Positions 7,092 to 17,216 of a DNA stretch of 55,629 nucleotides are shown here, piece after piece. The DNA is taken from positions 1-55,629 of the IMG/VR virus record IMGVR_UViG_3300042556_001736; one strand, given 5' to 3'. The notes under the pieces were generated by a model that saw only the letters and a program-made list of their open reading frames with translations, was not told the origin of the DNA and did not search any database. Origin of the DNA: a virus. The translations under genes and the position numbers were made by a program. Each line of letters starts with the position of its first letter. Within the stretch, counting starts at the first letter, position 1.

Positions 7092-9260
7092 TCAGCGATA
7101 CTTCCTCGCGAGTTCCATCATGCCGCCACGATACATGCCTTCGGGCTCCTCGTCACGCGGCTCCTCTACGCCTGCCGCCTCGATGGCTGCGATGCGCTTG
7201 GCGATCTCCCGCAGGCGCTGCGGATCTTCAGTCCGGCTGGCCTGCAGCAGCAGGTTACGTACCGCCGGGCTCTCGTACACGCGCGCCGCGAGGCCAACGC
7301 TGGCACCCGCAGCCAGTGCTTTGAGACCGCCGAACGCACCAACGCCGCCAGTAATGAGGGTCGGCAGGTAATTCTGCGCGCCGGTTGTCGGAAATACGTT
7401 TGCTTCGCCGGCCCGCCGTGTTGCGTTCAGCACCCGCGTCAAGCCCTGCAAGCGGATGAGATCGTCGCCGTTAAAGAAAACACCAACGGATCGGCCCAGA
7501 TCCCGGACTTCGTTCGCAAACCGGGTCGGCGACGCAACCTCCTCGCCCGCGTTTGTCGCCCGTGCCGCAGCGCGAGCGATGATGGCTTGGCGCGCAACAG
7601 CCCGACCGCGCGGCGACAGATTGCGATACAAAGCGGCCACGTCGCTGGGTTTGCTGCTGAACAGCAAGTTGTTGACAACTTCCGGAGTGGCGTTCCCGGT
7701 TCTCAGCGCACGCTTGAGCGCCTGATTTTGAAGCTCATTTGCCTCCTCAGACAGCCGCCTGTTGGCTACCGACCACCTCTCGTAATCTCGGCGTTGACCA
7801 TTCTGACGGATAAAATCACCCATGTCTTCACGGACTGGATCGTAGATTGCGCGCAAGGCTTTCTCACCAACGTCACGCGCTCCCGGCGACATCTGGTTTG
7901 CCGGGTCGTTCTTGAAGACGTTGGACAGCACATCCTTGCGGTACGCCTCCAGCTCAAACAAGTTGCGGCCCTGAATGTCGTTCATGATCTGCTCAAGAGC
8001 GGTCGCCGCCTCGTCGGCCTCCGGCGTTCGACGGCTACGCAGCTCGCGGATTTGTGTGACGAGGCGTCGGCTTGCCGAAGGCAGAGGCACAGTGCCCGTG
8101 CTTGCCAGCCGATTGATGACCTCGTTCTTGATGCCGGTATATTGCTGAATGGCAGCAGAGCGTCGTTGCGCCAAATCGGTAATGATCTCCCCCGGTAGCG
8201 CATCGGCGTTTGCTGCGCCGTAATCGGTCACGATGTCACGAACGGCGGCAACGCGGGCGTTCTGCTGCGCTTCTCGCACCGGGCCGGTGCCTGCTATCGG
8301 AATGCGTTCACCCGTAGTTCGCGCGGTGCGACCAGCAAAAGTGCCCGGCGGCAGGACATCGCTGGTCATCAGCGGGATGCCGGCCTCGGTAGCTTCCTGC
8401 ACAATCGCAGGCAGCGGAACGCGTGGCCCACGCGGTACGGCGGCCGTGCCGGTCGTCCCGCCCACCAGACCCGCGAGGAGCTGCCCGATCGGCCCCGCGC
8501 CCATCTCGGCCGCGCCTTGCGCCGATGCGCCACCGCCTGCGCCACCGGCAATCTGCGCCGCCGGCTGTGCGGCCAGCGCGTCGCCGATGGCGGCGATGAC
8601 AGGCCTTGCGGACTGCGCCATCGTGCGGCCAAGTCCGATTGCGCCACCCGCGCCACCCACGCCTCCGGCAGCAGACTGCAGGACGCGCTCCGTCCCCGTC
8701 TGCGCTTCCGGCATGCCAGCCGCCGTCAACAGATTGTTCAGCGCCTCGGTCGGCGTCGAAAACTCGGTGCCGAGCAGCTTGTTGATGCCTTCAACGAGGG
8801 GGTCGCCCACGATCGGCCCGAGGGTGGTCAGGGCGGCACCCGCCAGTGCGCCGGGAGGGCCAGCACCTGTCATGAAGCCTAGACCTGCGCCCAGCGCGGC
8901 CGGTGCCAATCCGCGCCCAACCGCGCCGAACACACCGCCAGCGGTGGTCTCAGGCTCAACAACCTCGCTCGGCGGCACGTCTATCGTCGTGACATCCTCG
9001 GGAATATCGCCGGCCGAGCCGCGCAAATAATCCGCAATCTCCTGTTCAGAATAGCCCGCTGCCTTTGCGCCTTCAACATCAAAGTTGGGCATCGGCCGAG
9101 GTAGGGTGTCACCGCCGGATTTGCCAAACGGCCCGCCACCAATCGTAACTTGCAACGGCTTTCCGGCAGCAGGGCCTGCCCCTGCTGGCTGGTCAGCTAG
9201 AAAGGCATCGATCTCTGCGTCGGTATACCCGGCAGCTTTGGCCGCAGCGCGATCCAACAT
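7092..9260 (-). CDS. Candidate ejection/internal virion protein, 722 aa
   Basis: The N-terminus has two copies of a helical motif (AKAAGYTDAEIDAFL, AKAAGYSEQEIADYL). Residues of about 100-280 are glycine/alanine-rich with several hydrophobic stretches, followed by a charged helical region. The C-terminus holds another hydrophobic segment and ends GMYRGGMMELARKYR. Size, Gly/Ala membrane-active segments and position between tail proteins and effectors resemble ejection proteins of podoviruses. I infer a channel or DNA-transfer role; no enzymatic motif is seen. Confidence 0.65.
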   Translation of the reverse strand: MLDRAAAKAAGYTDAEIDAFLADQPAGAGPAAGKPLQVTIGGGPFGKSGGDTLPRPMPNFDVEGAKAAGYSEQEIADYLRGSAGDIPEDVTTIDVPPSEVVEPETTAGGVFGAVGRGLAPAALGAGLGFMTGAGPPGALAGAALTTLGPIVGDPLVEGINKLLGTEFSTPTEALNNLLTAAGMPEAQTGTERVLQSAAGGVGGAGGAIGLGRTMAQSARPVIAAIGDALAAQPAAQIAGGAGGGASAQGAAEMGAGPIGQLLAGLVGGTTGTAAVPRGPRVPLPAIVQEATEAGIPLMTSDVLPPGTFAGRTARTTGERIPIAGTGPVREAQQNARVAAVRDIVTDYGAANADALPGEIITDLAQRRSAAIQQYTGIKNEVINRLASTGTVPLPSASRRLVTQIRELRSRRTPEADEAATALEQIMNDIQGRNLFELEAYRKDVLSNVFKNDPANQMSPGARDVGEKALRAIYDPVREDMGDFIRQNGQRRDYERWSVANRRLSEEANELQNQALKRALRTGNATPEVVNNLLFSSKPSDVAALYRNLSPRGRAVARQAIIARAAARATNAGEEVASPTRFANEVRDLGRSVGVFFNGDDLIRLQGLTRVLNATRRAGEANVFPTTGAQNYLPTLITGGVGAFGGLKALAAGASVGLAARVYESPAVRNLLLQASRTEDPQRLREIAKRIAAIEAAGVEEPRDEEPEGMYRGGMMELARKYR

Positions 9261-9263
9261 GTC

Positions 9264-10085
9264 TTATCGCCTCACAAACTGGCCAAGCGGCGGGCGTTTA
9301 TCTCCACTACTCGGGGGAGCCGTTCTGGCAGGCGGGGGAGCCGTTCTGGCAGGCGCGTCAGGGTTTTCGCCCCGCAGAGCCTTCTGCGCCCGGCCGGCAT
9401 AATAGTCGGCCCAAGACTGGCGGTTCGGGTTCATGTTGCCGGACTTGTCGAAGATCGTATTGGCGTTGGTGTACTGCTTCCAGAGCGTTTCCACCCCCTG
9501 CAGAGTGCCGTTGGCTTGCACAAACGCTTCGCGGAACCGTTGCTTTTCATCGGCCAGTTCAAGCGCCGCTTTTTGTGCCTTAACGAACTTCTCGTTGGTC
9601 GCCTTGTCCATCGCCAAGCCGCCCGTCATCTTCAAGAACTGCGCGGCGTCGAAGTCGGACACGGTGCCTTCACCCGGAACGCGCTGGCCCCGCGCCATTC
9701 CTGACGCAAGCATCTGGGCCCGCTGTTGCTCGGCTGATATCATGGCAGAGGGCAATTCCGCCGCTATCTTAGGCGACCAAAAGCCGGGGAAGTATTTCCT
9801 GTTGAGTTCCTCAAACTCGAGCAAGTCCCGAAGGGTATCCTGCCTCTGCTGTGCTGCGGGTTGCGCCTTATCCGCCGCTTTTTCAGCAACACCCAGAGCT
9901 TGGGTCTGCGCCATGGCGCGTTGCTTCGGGTCGCGGATGCCGTAGACCGGGTTCCTCTCGGCGCGGAGCACAGGCAGGCCGAGCGCCTGCTTACGCAGCA
10001 GCTCTTCCCGCGTCGGTACGGTGTCTCCGACCATGCCTTCCGCGACGGCGATCTCAGTCGGATCTGTGACCTCTTCCCAAGGCAT
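9264..10085 (-). CDS. Virion-associated hypothetical protein, 273 aa
   Basis: The start is taken as the ATG at 10085, which overlaps the upstream stop as TAATG and has GGTGGAG about nine bases before it; a GTG at 10100 is an alternative. The protein is mostly charged helix, with a proline-rich tail near the end (PARTAPPPARTAPPSS). No domain recognised. Its place in the ejection-protein block suggests a virion component. Confidence 0.65.
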   Translation of the reverse strand: MPWEEVTDPTEIAVAEGMVGDTVPTREELLRKQALGLPVLRAERNPVYGIRDPKQRAMAQTQALGVAEKAADKAQPAAQQRQDTLRDLLEFEELNRKYFPGFWSPKIAAELPSAMISAEQQRAQMLASGMARGQRVPGEGTVSDFDAAQFLKMTGGLAMDKATNEKFVKAQKAALELADEKQRFREAFVQANGTLQGVETLWKQYTNANTIFDKSGNMNPNRQSWADYYAGRAQKALRGENPDAPARTAPPPARTAPPSSGDKRPPLGQFVRR

Positions 10086-10750
10086 TATTCGGGACTCCAC
10101 CTATAGAGCTTGCCGTCCGGCCCGCGTTTGTATTTCGGTTCTGATTTGCCGCCCTTCGACGACGGAGGCGGCTTCGTGGCCTGTATGGCTGCAGCCCTAG
10201 CCCCCGCCGCCGCGATGTTTTCAGGCGTGCCGGTGATAGACGCAAGGATCAGTTCGCGCTCTGGATCACCCTTGGGGAGTGTTAGCGCTCGCGCGATCAT
10301 GCGCTCCCTTTCACCCGGCCGGTTGGCTGCTGCGGCCGCCGCCCGCGCCGCCTCTTGCCGTTGCACCATAGTCGCCAGCGTGTTCGCGCGTGTCTGGGCC
10401 GCGCCCAGCTCGAACTCCGCGCCCTTCAGGCCGAGCTTCTCCAGCGTGTCTGCCCGCTCTATCTCCGCCTCGCGCTGGGCGCGCTGTTGGCCGCCGAGGG
10501 TGCCGGCAATCAAGCCCATGCGCTCGCCGAACTTGCCGGTGGTCGTGGGCGAGCCGAGGGCCTGAGCGAGGGCGAGCAAACGCTCGGTACTGGACGGGCC
10601 GATGCGCTGCTCGCGCATGCGCTTCGTGCCCGCCGCGAGCATGTTGCGGTAGTTCGTGATCTGCGCCTGAACCTGCGCGTCCGCCTGCCGCGCCATCCCC
10701 GAGAGGCTGGCGAAGTCGAGTGGGCTGGTGAAGTCTTCTTCGTCTTCCAT
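10085..10750 (-). CDS. Virion-associated helical protein, 221 aa
   Basis: The ATG at 10750 lies 13 bases after the upstream stop with GGAA before it; a further in-frame ATG at 10789 would overlap the previous gene. The protein is alanine- and arginine-rich, predicted helical and coiled-coil-like (about 60-170), with a basic C-terminus (KYKRGPDGKLYRWSPE). No family recognised. Context suggests an internal virion or ejection accessory protein. Confidence 0.65.
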   Translation of the reverse strand: MEDEEDFTSPLDFASLSGMARQADAQVQAQITNYRNMLAAGTKRMREQRIGPSSTERLLALAQALGSPTTTGKFGERMGLIAGTLGGQQRAQREAEIERADTLEKLGLKGAEFELGAAQTRANTLATMVQRQEAARAAAAAANRPGERERMIARALTLPKGDPERELILASITGTPENIAAAGARAAAIQATKPPPSSKGGKSEPKYKRGPDGKLYRWSPE

Positions 10751-10763
10751 GCGACCAGTTCCG

Positions 10764-11636
10764 TCAGGGTTTTGTGGGGAAAAGACCAAGCTCTTTCATC
10801 AAAGCGTAGAAGGTGAGGGCGGTTGCCCCGGCCGTCTCCAGCCCCGACGCCGGAACTTTCGTGGGCTCGGTGCCGTAACCCTGCTTCAGGATGCTCTTCG
10901 GCAGTGCGCCTCCGACACCCTGCAGCGTCTTGATCATGGCATCGATGTTCTGTTGCGGCGCAGCAAACTGCCGCTCGAAGTCGGACAAGGCAAGGTCGAG
11001 GTTGCGCTGCGTCTGGCCCTGCTGCAGGCCGCCCGCCGTCTGCAGTGCGTCCACGCCCCGCAGGCCGAGCTGCTGCGCCAGCGAGGCCAACCCGCCCTGC
11101 CGCGTTTGCTCCTGCTGGGCCGCGCCCAGCGACTGCGCGTAGCCACGCTCCAGCGCCTGCGACTGCTGCGCCGAGATGCCCTCGGTGGCCTCGCGGACGG
11201 CGCGACCCATCAGCTCGGCCTGCCGCGTGCCGCCGAACTGGCCGGCGCGGATCATCGAGCTTTCGATGCCGGGCAGGATTTGCTCGTTGAGGGCGCGCGT
11301 GCCCATCTGACCAATCCGGTCAACGACCTGACTGGTGTAGGGGTTCATGAACTGCTGCGTCACGTCGGCAGTGTTGCGCCCGGCCTGCGCCAAGTACGGC
11401 TGGTAGGCATTCGCCGCGCCCGGCGTCTGCTCGAAGGCCATGTTCTGCAGGGCCGTGAAGTCGGCGATGCGCGGCCCCGGATAGATGGGCGTCGGCCGCG
11501 CAGAGACCGCCTGCTGGTCGGCGATGGCCTTCATCGCCGCGTCCGTGACAAAGTCCGGCGGGAGCGTCTGTTCGGTCGAGGCGTAGGGGTTGGCGTTGGC
11601 CGGCTGGCCTTCAGCCATGAAAGTCGAAACGGACAT
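10764..11636 (-). CDS. Conserved virion protein of the ejection block, 290 aa
   Basis: The start overlaps the upstream stop as TAATG. The long glutamine/alanine-rich helical middle includes PYTSQVVDRIG, MIRAGQFGGTRQAEL and QQSQALERGYAQSL, sequences I associate with conserved structural or DNA-transfer proteins of uncultured podophages. The C-terminus has one hydrophobic stretch (ETAGATALTFYALM). The function is inferred from neighbours. Confidence 0.7.
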   Translation of the reverse strand: MSVSTFMAEGQPANANPYASTEQTLPPDFVTDAAMKAIADQQAVSARPTPIYPGPRIADFTALQNMAFEQTPGAANAYQPYLAQAGRNTADVTQQFMNPYTSQVVDRIGQMGTRALNEQILPGIESSMIRAGQFGGTRQAELMGRAVREATEGISAQQSQALERGYAQSLGAAQQEQTRQGGLASLAQQLGLRGVDALQTAGGLQQGQTQRNLDLALSDFERQFAAPQQNIDAMIKTLQGVGGALPKSILKQGYGTEPTKVPASGLETAGATALTFYALMKELGLFPTKP

Positions 11637-14158
11637 TATGCGCGGCCTCCGGCGAGGTATTTCTCGGGCCGTTTAGCATTAGCACTAAACTTGCCCTTGG
11701 CCAAGTTGCGGCCCTTGTGTTTGCGGACGTTGATGCGGAAGTCATCAAGGCGCTTTGCGCCCGCCTCGCTGGAACCGTCGCCCAGCATGGCGACCGTCTC
11801 GGCGTCCATGACATACTCCCCGTCGCTCAGCAGCGCGGGGATCTCGTCACTGCGGCCGGTGCCGGCTCCCTTGACGGCGTAACTGCCGCGCGAGGTGCCG
11901 CTGCCGCGCATGGAACCGCCACGTGCGCGGCGAACGGGAGCGCCGAAATTGGCGAGGAACTGCATGCCCTCCTCGGTCGCCAAGAACTCCGTGATCTCCG
12001 CGTCCGTGGCGGACGGGATGTACGTGCGGATGAGGCTGGTGGCGGCGGCAGTGGGGTCTGCGGTAGTGCCAGCCTCCATTTGGGGCATTGGCATCGGCGG
12101 CAGGTTCAACGCGCCCGAAGGCCGCGCGGTGGGGGTGTTGGCCGCCAGAGCCGCCCTGTACTCTTCCGGGTTGCGCGGCACGTTCTCGAAGAACGACGCG
12201 CCGGGCCCGTAGCCATACCGCGCGAAGTCCACGCCGCGCATGTCGCGGGGCGCGAGGGACATGCCCGAATACTGGGGGCTGGCCGCCGGCAGCTTCGCGC
12301 TGAAGATCGGATCGAGCGAGGCGCGCGTGCCGGCACCGGCGTTGCCCGTGGCTACACCCCTGCCGCCCCCGCCGCCGCCGCCAGCCAGCAAGCGCACGAG
12401 GCCGGCCAACCCCGCTATGCCCGCACGCACCGGGTTGATCTTGGACAGTACGCCGTCCTTGTCGCCCTTCTCCGCCTGCTCTTGCTCGAGGGACTTGCCC
12501 TCCACACCGGACACGTTTGCTGCGGTGAACGCGTCCGCAACGGGCGCGAGTAGGTCGGCGGGTTTGCCGCCTGTAGTGCTTGCGGTTGGGGTATTGGTAA
12601 CCGTTACCAATGGGCCGTTTGCGCCGGTGCCAAGAACGACAGGGGTAGCTCCTGCCGCCGCGCCACCGGCAATCACAGCCGGGTTTGTGGTTGCGGTATT
12701 GGTAACCGTAGCCAAGGGGCCGTTTGCGCCAGTGCCAAGGACAACCGGGGCAGCTCCTGCTGCAGGGCCGCCTGCGATCACAGCCGGGTTTGTGTCTGTG
12801 GTTGAGGTAACCGTCTGGGTTGGCGAGGGGGTGTTGCCCGTAACCGTAGACGGGTCGACGATGAAACGGATAGCGTCAGAAGCCGTAGACGAGGCACCGG
12901 CCAGAGGCGACGTGTCCGTCGTACCTGTGACCGTGGTCAAGGGGCCGTTTGCGCCGGTGCCAAGAACAACGGGGGCAGCTCCTGTTAGACCGCCGGCGAT
13001 TACGGGAGCTGCCGCATTCCCGAGGGCTTGTCCGGTAACAGTAGCCAGAGCATCGCCAGCACCAGCCGCCAGCACAGCGGCGGGAGTGCCGAGGCCCGTG
13101 CTAACAAGGTTGCCCGCAGCGTCGGTCAGAACACCCGCGTTGTTGAGCATTCCACCTGCGTAGCCAAGTTTGGCCGCTGCTGCTTCACCCGGACTGATGC
13201 CCGGAGTTCCGCCGCCCGGTATGACACCCTTGAGTACCCCTGCGGTGACGCCCGTGATAGCTGCAGCCTTCAGCGCTTCGTCAAGCGGTTTACCAGCGGC
13301 TACGTTGCCGGTGAACGACCCGGCTGCAGAACCGAGGCCGGTGCCGGCTGCGGCTGCGAGTTTACCCGCGCCGAGCAGCGTGCCTTGCGTTCCGCCGATC
13401 AGGGGGCCGAGTGCCGCGCCACCCGCGATAGCCAGCATCGCGGGCAGCATATAGTCGCGAACGAGGTTGCCGATCGGCTCGTTCTTGTGGGTAGTGACCC
13501 ACTGATCGCCGACCTTTTCCTGCACAGACCAGATGTTCTTATTGCCATCCGCCGTGGCTTGATCAAGAGCGTTTACCAGCCCTTGCGGGTCTGCCGCCCC
13601 CTCGTAAGTAATCTTCCCCTCGGAGGCGTTGATAATGCGGACAGGGTTTTCCGACGCCGGATTTAGCTTGAGGTAGTTGTCAACGGGACGGCCAAACTCA
13701 GTGCTGATGTTGTACGTAGGCAACCCTGTTTCGAGCATGCCTGCGTACCCGGCCATGTCGCTGGTGTCGCCACCCTGAAAATACGATGCGTCTTGCGCTT
13801 CGCTGCCGCCTACGAAGAACGGCAGGACGCCAAGGCGGCCCGTGACCGGGTCATAGTTGCCGCCCCAATCCACGCGATTGAGCGCCGGGTCGCGGTTCTT
13901 CAGCCAGTCCGGTGTGGCCGCCAAAGACGGATCAGACAATTGGTACGAGCCGAGACCGCCAGTGCCCCAAGACGCGGCAGGCTGCGCCATCGAAGTGGTA
14001 TTCAGGGCACCCGTAGGCCTCGGCTGCGCCGTCGTGACCGGTGCCGTGTACGTCGTGACCGGTGCCGTGTACGTCGTAGCCGGCAGACCACCGTACCCGC
14101 CGTACCCGGAGAAGTCGTCGAGGAAGTTGTTCTCGTAGTTGTCTTCGCCGTACCGCAT
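11636..14158 (-). CDS. Large repeat-containing virion protein with DGEYV motif, 840 aa
   Basis: TAATG-coupled to the upstream gene. The N-terminus has a YTAPVTT duplication. The middle (about 240-330) is Gly/Ala-rich and hydrophobic like ejection proteins. Residues of about 390-520 hold at least three copies of a VVLGTGANGPLxTVT repeat. The C-terminus carries SDEIPALLSDGEYVMDAET and RLDDFRINVRKHKG, a motif I know from the ends of many podophage virion proteins. Probably an internal virion or tail protein. No catalytic motif found. Confidence 0.72.
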   Translation of the reverse strand: MRYGEDNYENNFLDDFSGYGGYGGLPATTYTAPVTTYTAPVTTAQPRPTGALNTTSMAQPAASWGTGGLGSYQLSDPSLAATPDWLKNRDPALNRVDWGGNYDPVTGRLGVLPFFVGGSEAQDASYFQGGDTSDMAGYAGMLETGLPTYNISTEFGRPVDNYLKLNPASENPVRIINASEGKITYEGAADPQGLVNALDQATADGNKNIWSVQEKVGDQWVTTHKNEPIGNLVRDYMLPAMLAIAGGAALGPLIGGTQGTLLGAGKLAAAAGTGLGSAAGSFTGNVAAGKPLDEALKAAAITGVTAGVLKGVIPGGGTPGISPGEAAAAKLGYAGGMLNNAGVLTDAAGNLVSTGLGTPAAVLAAGAGDALATVTGQALGNAAAPVIAGGLTGAAPVVLGTGANGPLTTVTGTTDTSPLAGASSTASDAIRFIVDPSTVTGNTPSPTQTVTSTTDTNPAVIAGGPAAGAAPVVLGTGANGPLATVTNTATTNPAVIAGGAAAGATPVVLGTGANGPLVTVTNTPTASTTGGKPADLLAPVADAFTAANVSGVEGKSLEQEQAEKGDKDGVLSKINPVRAGIAGLAGLVRLLAGGGGGGGRGVATGNAGAGTRASLDPIFSAKLPAASPQYSGMSLAPRDMRGVDFARYGYGPGASFFENVPRNPEEYRAALAANTPTARPSGALNLPPMPMPQMEAGTTADPTAAATSLIRTYIPSATDAEITEFLATEEGMQFLANFGAPVRRARGGSMRGSGTSRGSYAVKGAGTGRSDEIPALLSDGEYVMDAETVAMLGDGSSEAGAKRLDDFRINVRKHKGRNLAKGKFSANAKRPEKYLAGGRA
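12590..12990. repeat. Intragenic repeats coding GTGANGPL units
   Basis: The segment around GGGCCGTTTGCGCC recurs at about 12612, 12717 (105 bases later) and 12942 with few changes. All copies stay in frame within the 11636-14158 gene and encode the VVLGTGANGPL repeat, so this is a coding repeat. Confidence 0.75.
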
Positions 14159-14391
14159 TAGCCCTGTCCCTCAAGCATCGGGTAGACCCGCATCGCCCAC
14201 TCGCGCCAGTCATCGAATTGATACGGATCGGGCACGGCGCGTGTTGAAAAGGGCGACGCCTTCAAGAAGGCTACCGCCCAATCTTGCCAGTCGTTCTCGT
14301 CGTCAAGCCGACCAAACGACCACGCATCACCAACCGACAGTATAACGCTATCGGCCCAATCAATCAACGTCATGCCGCGCGGGTCGATCAT
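14158..14391 (-). CDS. Small conserved phage protein, 77 aa
   Basis: The ATG overlaps the gp10-like gene stop (ATGA) and the stop overlaps the next start (TAATG). The acidic, tryptophan-rich protein has paired motifs DWQDWAVAF and DWREWAMRVYPML, an internal duplication of a DWxxWA helix. No domain recognised. It sits between the tail hub candidate and the large virion protein. Confidence 0.72.
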   Translation of the reverse strand: MIDPRGMTLIDWADSVILSVGDAWSFGRLDDENDWQDWAVAFLKASPFSTRAVPDPYQFDDWREWAMRVYPMLEGQG

Positions 14392-16007
14392 CCGATCACC
14401 GTGCCGTCGCCGGGCTGCAGGTGCCCCAGTATCAAGCCCATCTGATAGTCGCCGCCGATGGCGTTGCTCTCGAAGCGGAAGCGGAGCTCGCGGCGCTGCG
14501 TCTTGAAGTAGACGACCTGATCCTGCGGCGTCGGCGGCGTCTCGTAGATGGTGTGCGGCTCCGTTGACACCTCGGGCGCTCGCGCGTTGGCGCGGCCAGT
14601 CACCTGCATGGTCATGTCGCCGCTCTGCACGAAGTCGGGCTCAACCATCAGCACCTGCAGCGCCTTGTTCTCTTGCCCCATCACCGGCAGCGACAGATCG
14701 CCCGTCTCGAAGAAGCTCAGCACGGGCTGGATGTTGATGCCGTCGATGGCGTCCACGCCCACCTCCTGCACCCACAGGCGGTACTGATCCGCGCCACTTT
14801 CCTGCGTGACGCGCACGTCGTCATTCTGCGTTATACGCGTGTCGTTGGCCTCGGTGACGCGGATTTCTTCCCCCGCCGCAGTCGGCACCACGCCAGTCAT
14901 GATCGGCTTGGGGAAGACCGTGGGCGACACGGCCGCGCTGCGCCCGCCGTTGGGCAGCTCGCAGTCGTACCACGTGTTCTCGCGCACGTTGTAGATGACG
15001 GCGTGTGACGGCTCGACGGCCTCGCCGCGCGGGTAGCACCACCAGATTTCGCCGTAGCGCGGCACCTTCATCGCGAACACCTTCTGGCGCTGCGACTGGT
15101 TGAGGCCGTCGAAGAAGTAGTTCAGGTTAAGGTCGTTCGGCACCTCGCGCACGACGCCGTTGAACATCAGGAAGCGGTCAGTGCCCACCCAGTAGAAGAT
15201 GCCGTCATACTCGATGACCGTGTTCGCGCCGAGGATCGAGCTTTGCGTGCTGATCGTGTCGAACTGGAAGATGGCGTCACCCCCGATGAAGGAGGCGCGC
15301 ACCAGCGAGTCCGCCGACCAGAACAGGCCGGACGGTGAGTTGCCCGGCCCGCCGCGCAGGGCGACGCCGCGCACGATCTTCTGCGAGGCGACGTTGGCCG
15401 CGCCAGAGCCGAGGCTGGTGTAGTCCGTGGGGTCGCCCGCCACCGAAAACGCCACGTAGCCGTTGTTCCCGAAGATGAACGTGTAGGGGTGCAGCACGGC
15501 CACGCCGCCGGACAGGCTGTAGCCGGTCGGCAGGTTGGTCACCGGCTGCAGCGGCGCGGTGCCGAACAAGTCGCCGTAGAAGAGCTGGCCGCCGTCCGCG
15601 TTGCAGATGCACTCGAGGTTCGGCGCGACCTGCGCCATGAGCTGCATGCCGCCAAGGCCCGGCGCGGCGATGGCGTCGAACTGCCACATGTTGTTCGGAT
15701 TAGCCGCCAGCGTCACCGGCGTCCGGTTGTTGATGATCGACGTGTTGAAGCCGTTGTCGATGTAGAAACGCTCAATCGCGTTGGCCGAGCCGCTGTGCAC
15801 GTAGGTCAGGCTGTTCTGCGTAAACTCGTGCATCGCGCGGCTGACCTCGCGCAGATACTTGCTGATGGCGCGGTAGCCGCCCATCTTGCGCGGCAGGCCG
15901 CGCTGAAAGCGCACCCACTGCCCGTCGACGTAGTTATCGCCTTCGAACTTGGTGCCGTCGCGCTTGATGCCCGGCTGCGACCGTATCTGGACGATTTTCT
16001 CCGCCAC
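14388..16007 (-). CDS. Tail hub/DNA-stabilisation protein, P22 gp10-like, 539 aa
   Basis: Near the N-terminus it has GIKRDGTKFEGDNYVDGQW and a PRKMGGYR motif typical of the P22 gp10-like stabilisation/hub proteins. A long beta-rich body follows, with propeller-like strands. The start is a GTG directly after the upstream TAA. Length fits the family (P22 gp10 is about 470 aa). It would close the tail channel beneath the adaptor ring and anchor spikes. The assignment rests on motif memory and context. Confidence 0.7.
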   Translation of the reverse strand: MAEKIVQIRSQPGIKRDGTKFEGDNYVDGQWVRFQRGLPRKMGGYRAISKYLREVSRAMHEFTQNSLTYVHSGSANAIERFYIDNGFNTSIINNRTPVTLAANPNNMWQFDAIAAPGLGGMQLMAQVAPNLECICNADGGQLFYGDLFGTAPLQPVTNLPTGYSLSGGVAVLHPYTFIFGNNGYVAFSVAGDPTDYTSLGSGAANVASQKIVRGVALRGGPGNSPSGLFWSADSLVRASFIGGDAIFQFDTISTQSSILGANTVIEYDGIFYWVGTDRFLMFNGVVREVPNDLNLNYFFDGLNQSQRQKVFAMKVPRYGEIWWCYPRGEAVEPSHAVIYNVRENTWYDCELPNGGRSAAVSPTVFPKPIMTGVVPTAAGEEIRVTEANDTRITQNDDVRVTQESGADQYRLWVQEVGVDAIDGINIQPVLSFFETGDLSLPVMGQENKALQVLMVEPDFVQSGDMTMQVTGRANARAPEVSTEPHTIYETPPTPQDQVVYFKTQRRELRFRFESNAIGGDYQMGLILGHLQPGDGTVIG

Positions 16008-17216
16008 TTAGAAGCTGCCACCATTGACGGTGCCCACCGGAGCAACGCCCAGCGTCGTCCACGCATCGTTGGTCGTGAGCGCCGTAAACAGGCCAATGCC
16101 CACTGCGGTGCCGCCCAGATTAATCCGCGCCCCGCTCGCGTTGATTGCACCCGTGCCGCCATCTGGGATACCGATCGGCACGGCAATGCCGCCCGTCTCG
16201 GCGTCAACAACATTGGTACCGTTGCAGTACAGGATGGCGCGGGTGTCGCGAGCGACAAGGACACCCGGCGTCTGCGGGCTCGTCCTGACGCGCAGTGTGA
16301 AGGAGCCGCCCGTCGTGCTGTTCGTCACCCAGTATTGCTGGGTCGTCTGCGGCACAATGATCTCAATGTTGCCTGCCAGCAGGCCCGTGAACTCGTAGGC
16401 GATACGGTTCAGTTCCTGACCAAATAGGGCGCGGTTGCCGCTCAGGCCGGCGAGGTTGATAGACGTGTAGTCGAAGGCGAACACCGCGCTCTGGCCGAGG
16501 CCCAGCGTGTACCAATTGATGCCGTCCGTCACCGCCGTGGCGCTGTCGCCGGGCACGAGGGTCAGGGACGGTGCGCCGTTGATCGTCTCAGCGCCTTGCG
16601 GGTCTACGACAAGGTTGCCGGTGCCGCCGTTGCGGACGGCGATGAACCAATCAGTGCCGGCCGACGACGCGGTGGGCAACGTCAGCGTGCCGATGCCGCC
16701 CGTCCAGACGAACATCTTGGCGCGATCAGGCGCACCGGCAGTATAGTTGCTGTTGAAGAGTTCGATGGGGGTTGACTGCGACAGCGTCGAGCCGGTGGCC
16801 GTCAGGCCGAAGCCGGCCAGCGCCGAGGCCTGCGCCTGCGCCGTGGACGCGCCGTAGCGGAACGTGCGCCACGTACCAGCGGCGGTGGTGTTGTCGGTCA
16901 GGTAGATTTGCCACTGCTGGCCCTGTCCGATGGACAGGAGCGTGCCGCCCACGCTGTTCTTGACGGTGATGGTGGACGGGCCGAGGTTGTTGAAGAGGAT
17001 CGTCTGGCCGCTGCCCGTCTCGTTGGCCGGCGGCAGGCTGATCGCGTATGCGCCGGTGGGCGTCACGTCGATGATGCGCGCCGCCGGGCGCAGGAGCGTG
17101 TTGCTCTCCAGCGGCCAGTCCAGCGCCGTGTCGGCCGTCAGCGCAAGCGCCAGATACGACACATCCGAGGGGTAGATGGTCGTGCCGCCGAAGATCTGGG
17201 TGTAGGTGTTCGTCAT
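16008..17216 (-). CDS. Tail fibre-like structural protein, 402 aa
   Basis: A beta-rich, Gly/Thr/Asn-rich protein with the fibre-like motif GIPDGGTGAINASGARINLG near residues 345-365, also seen in other phage fibres (NGGTGA type). The first 110 residues look like a small capsid- or tail-binding domain. TAATG coupling to the gp4-like gene upstream. No catalytic or chaperone domain seen. Confidence 0.7.
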   Translation of the reverse strand: MTNTYTQIFGGTTIYPSDVSYLALALTADTALDWPLESNTLLRPAARIIDVTPTGAYAISLPPANETGSGQTILFNNLGPSTITVKNSVGGTLLSIGQGQQWQIYLTDNTTAAGTWRTFRYGASTAQAQASALAGFGLTATGSTLSQSTPIELFNSNYTAGAPDRAKMFVWTGGIGTLTLPTASSAGTDWFIAVRNGGTGNLVVDPQGAETINGAPSLTLVPGDSATAVTDGINWYTLGLGQSAVFAFDYTSINLAGLSGNRALFGQELNRIAYEFTGLLAGNIEIIVPQTTQQYWVTNSTTGGSFTLRVRTSPQTPGVLVARDTRAILYCNGTNVVDAETGGIAVPIGIPDGGTGAINASGARINLGGTAVGIGLFTALTTNDAWTTLGVAPVGTVNGGSF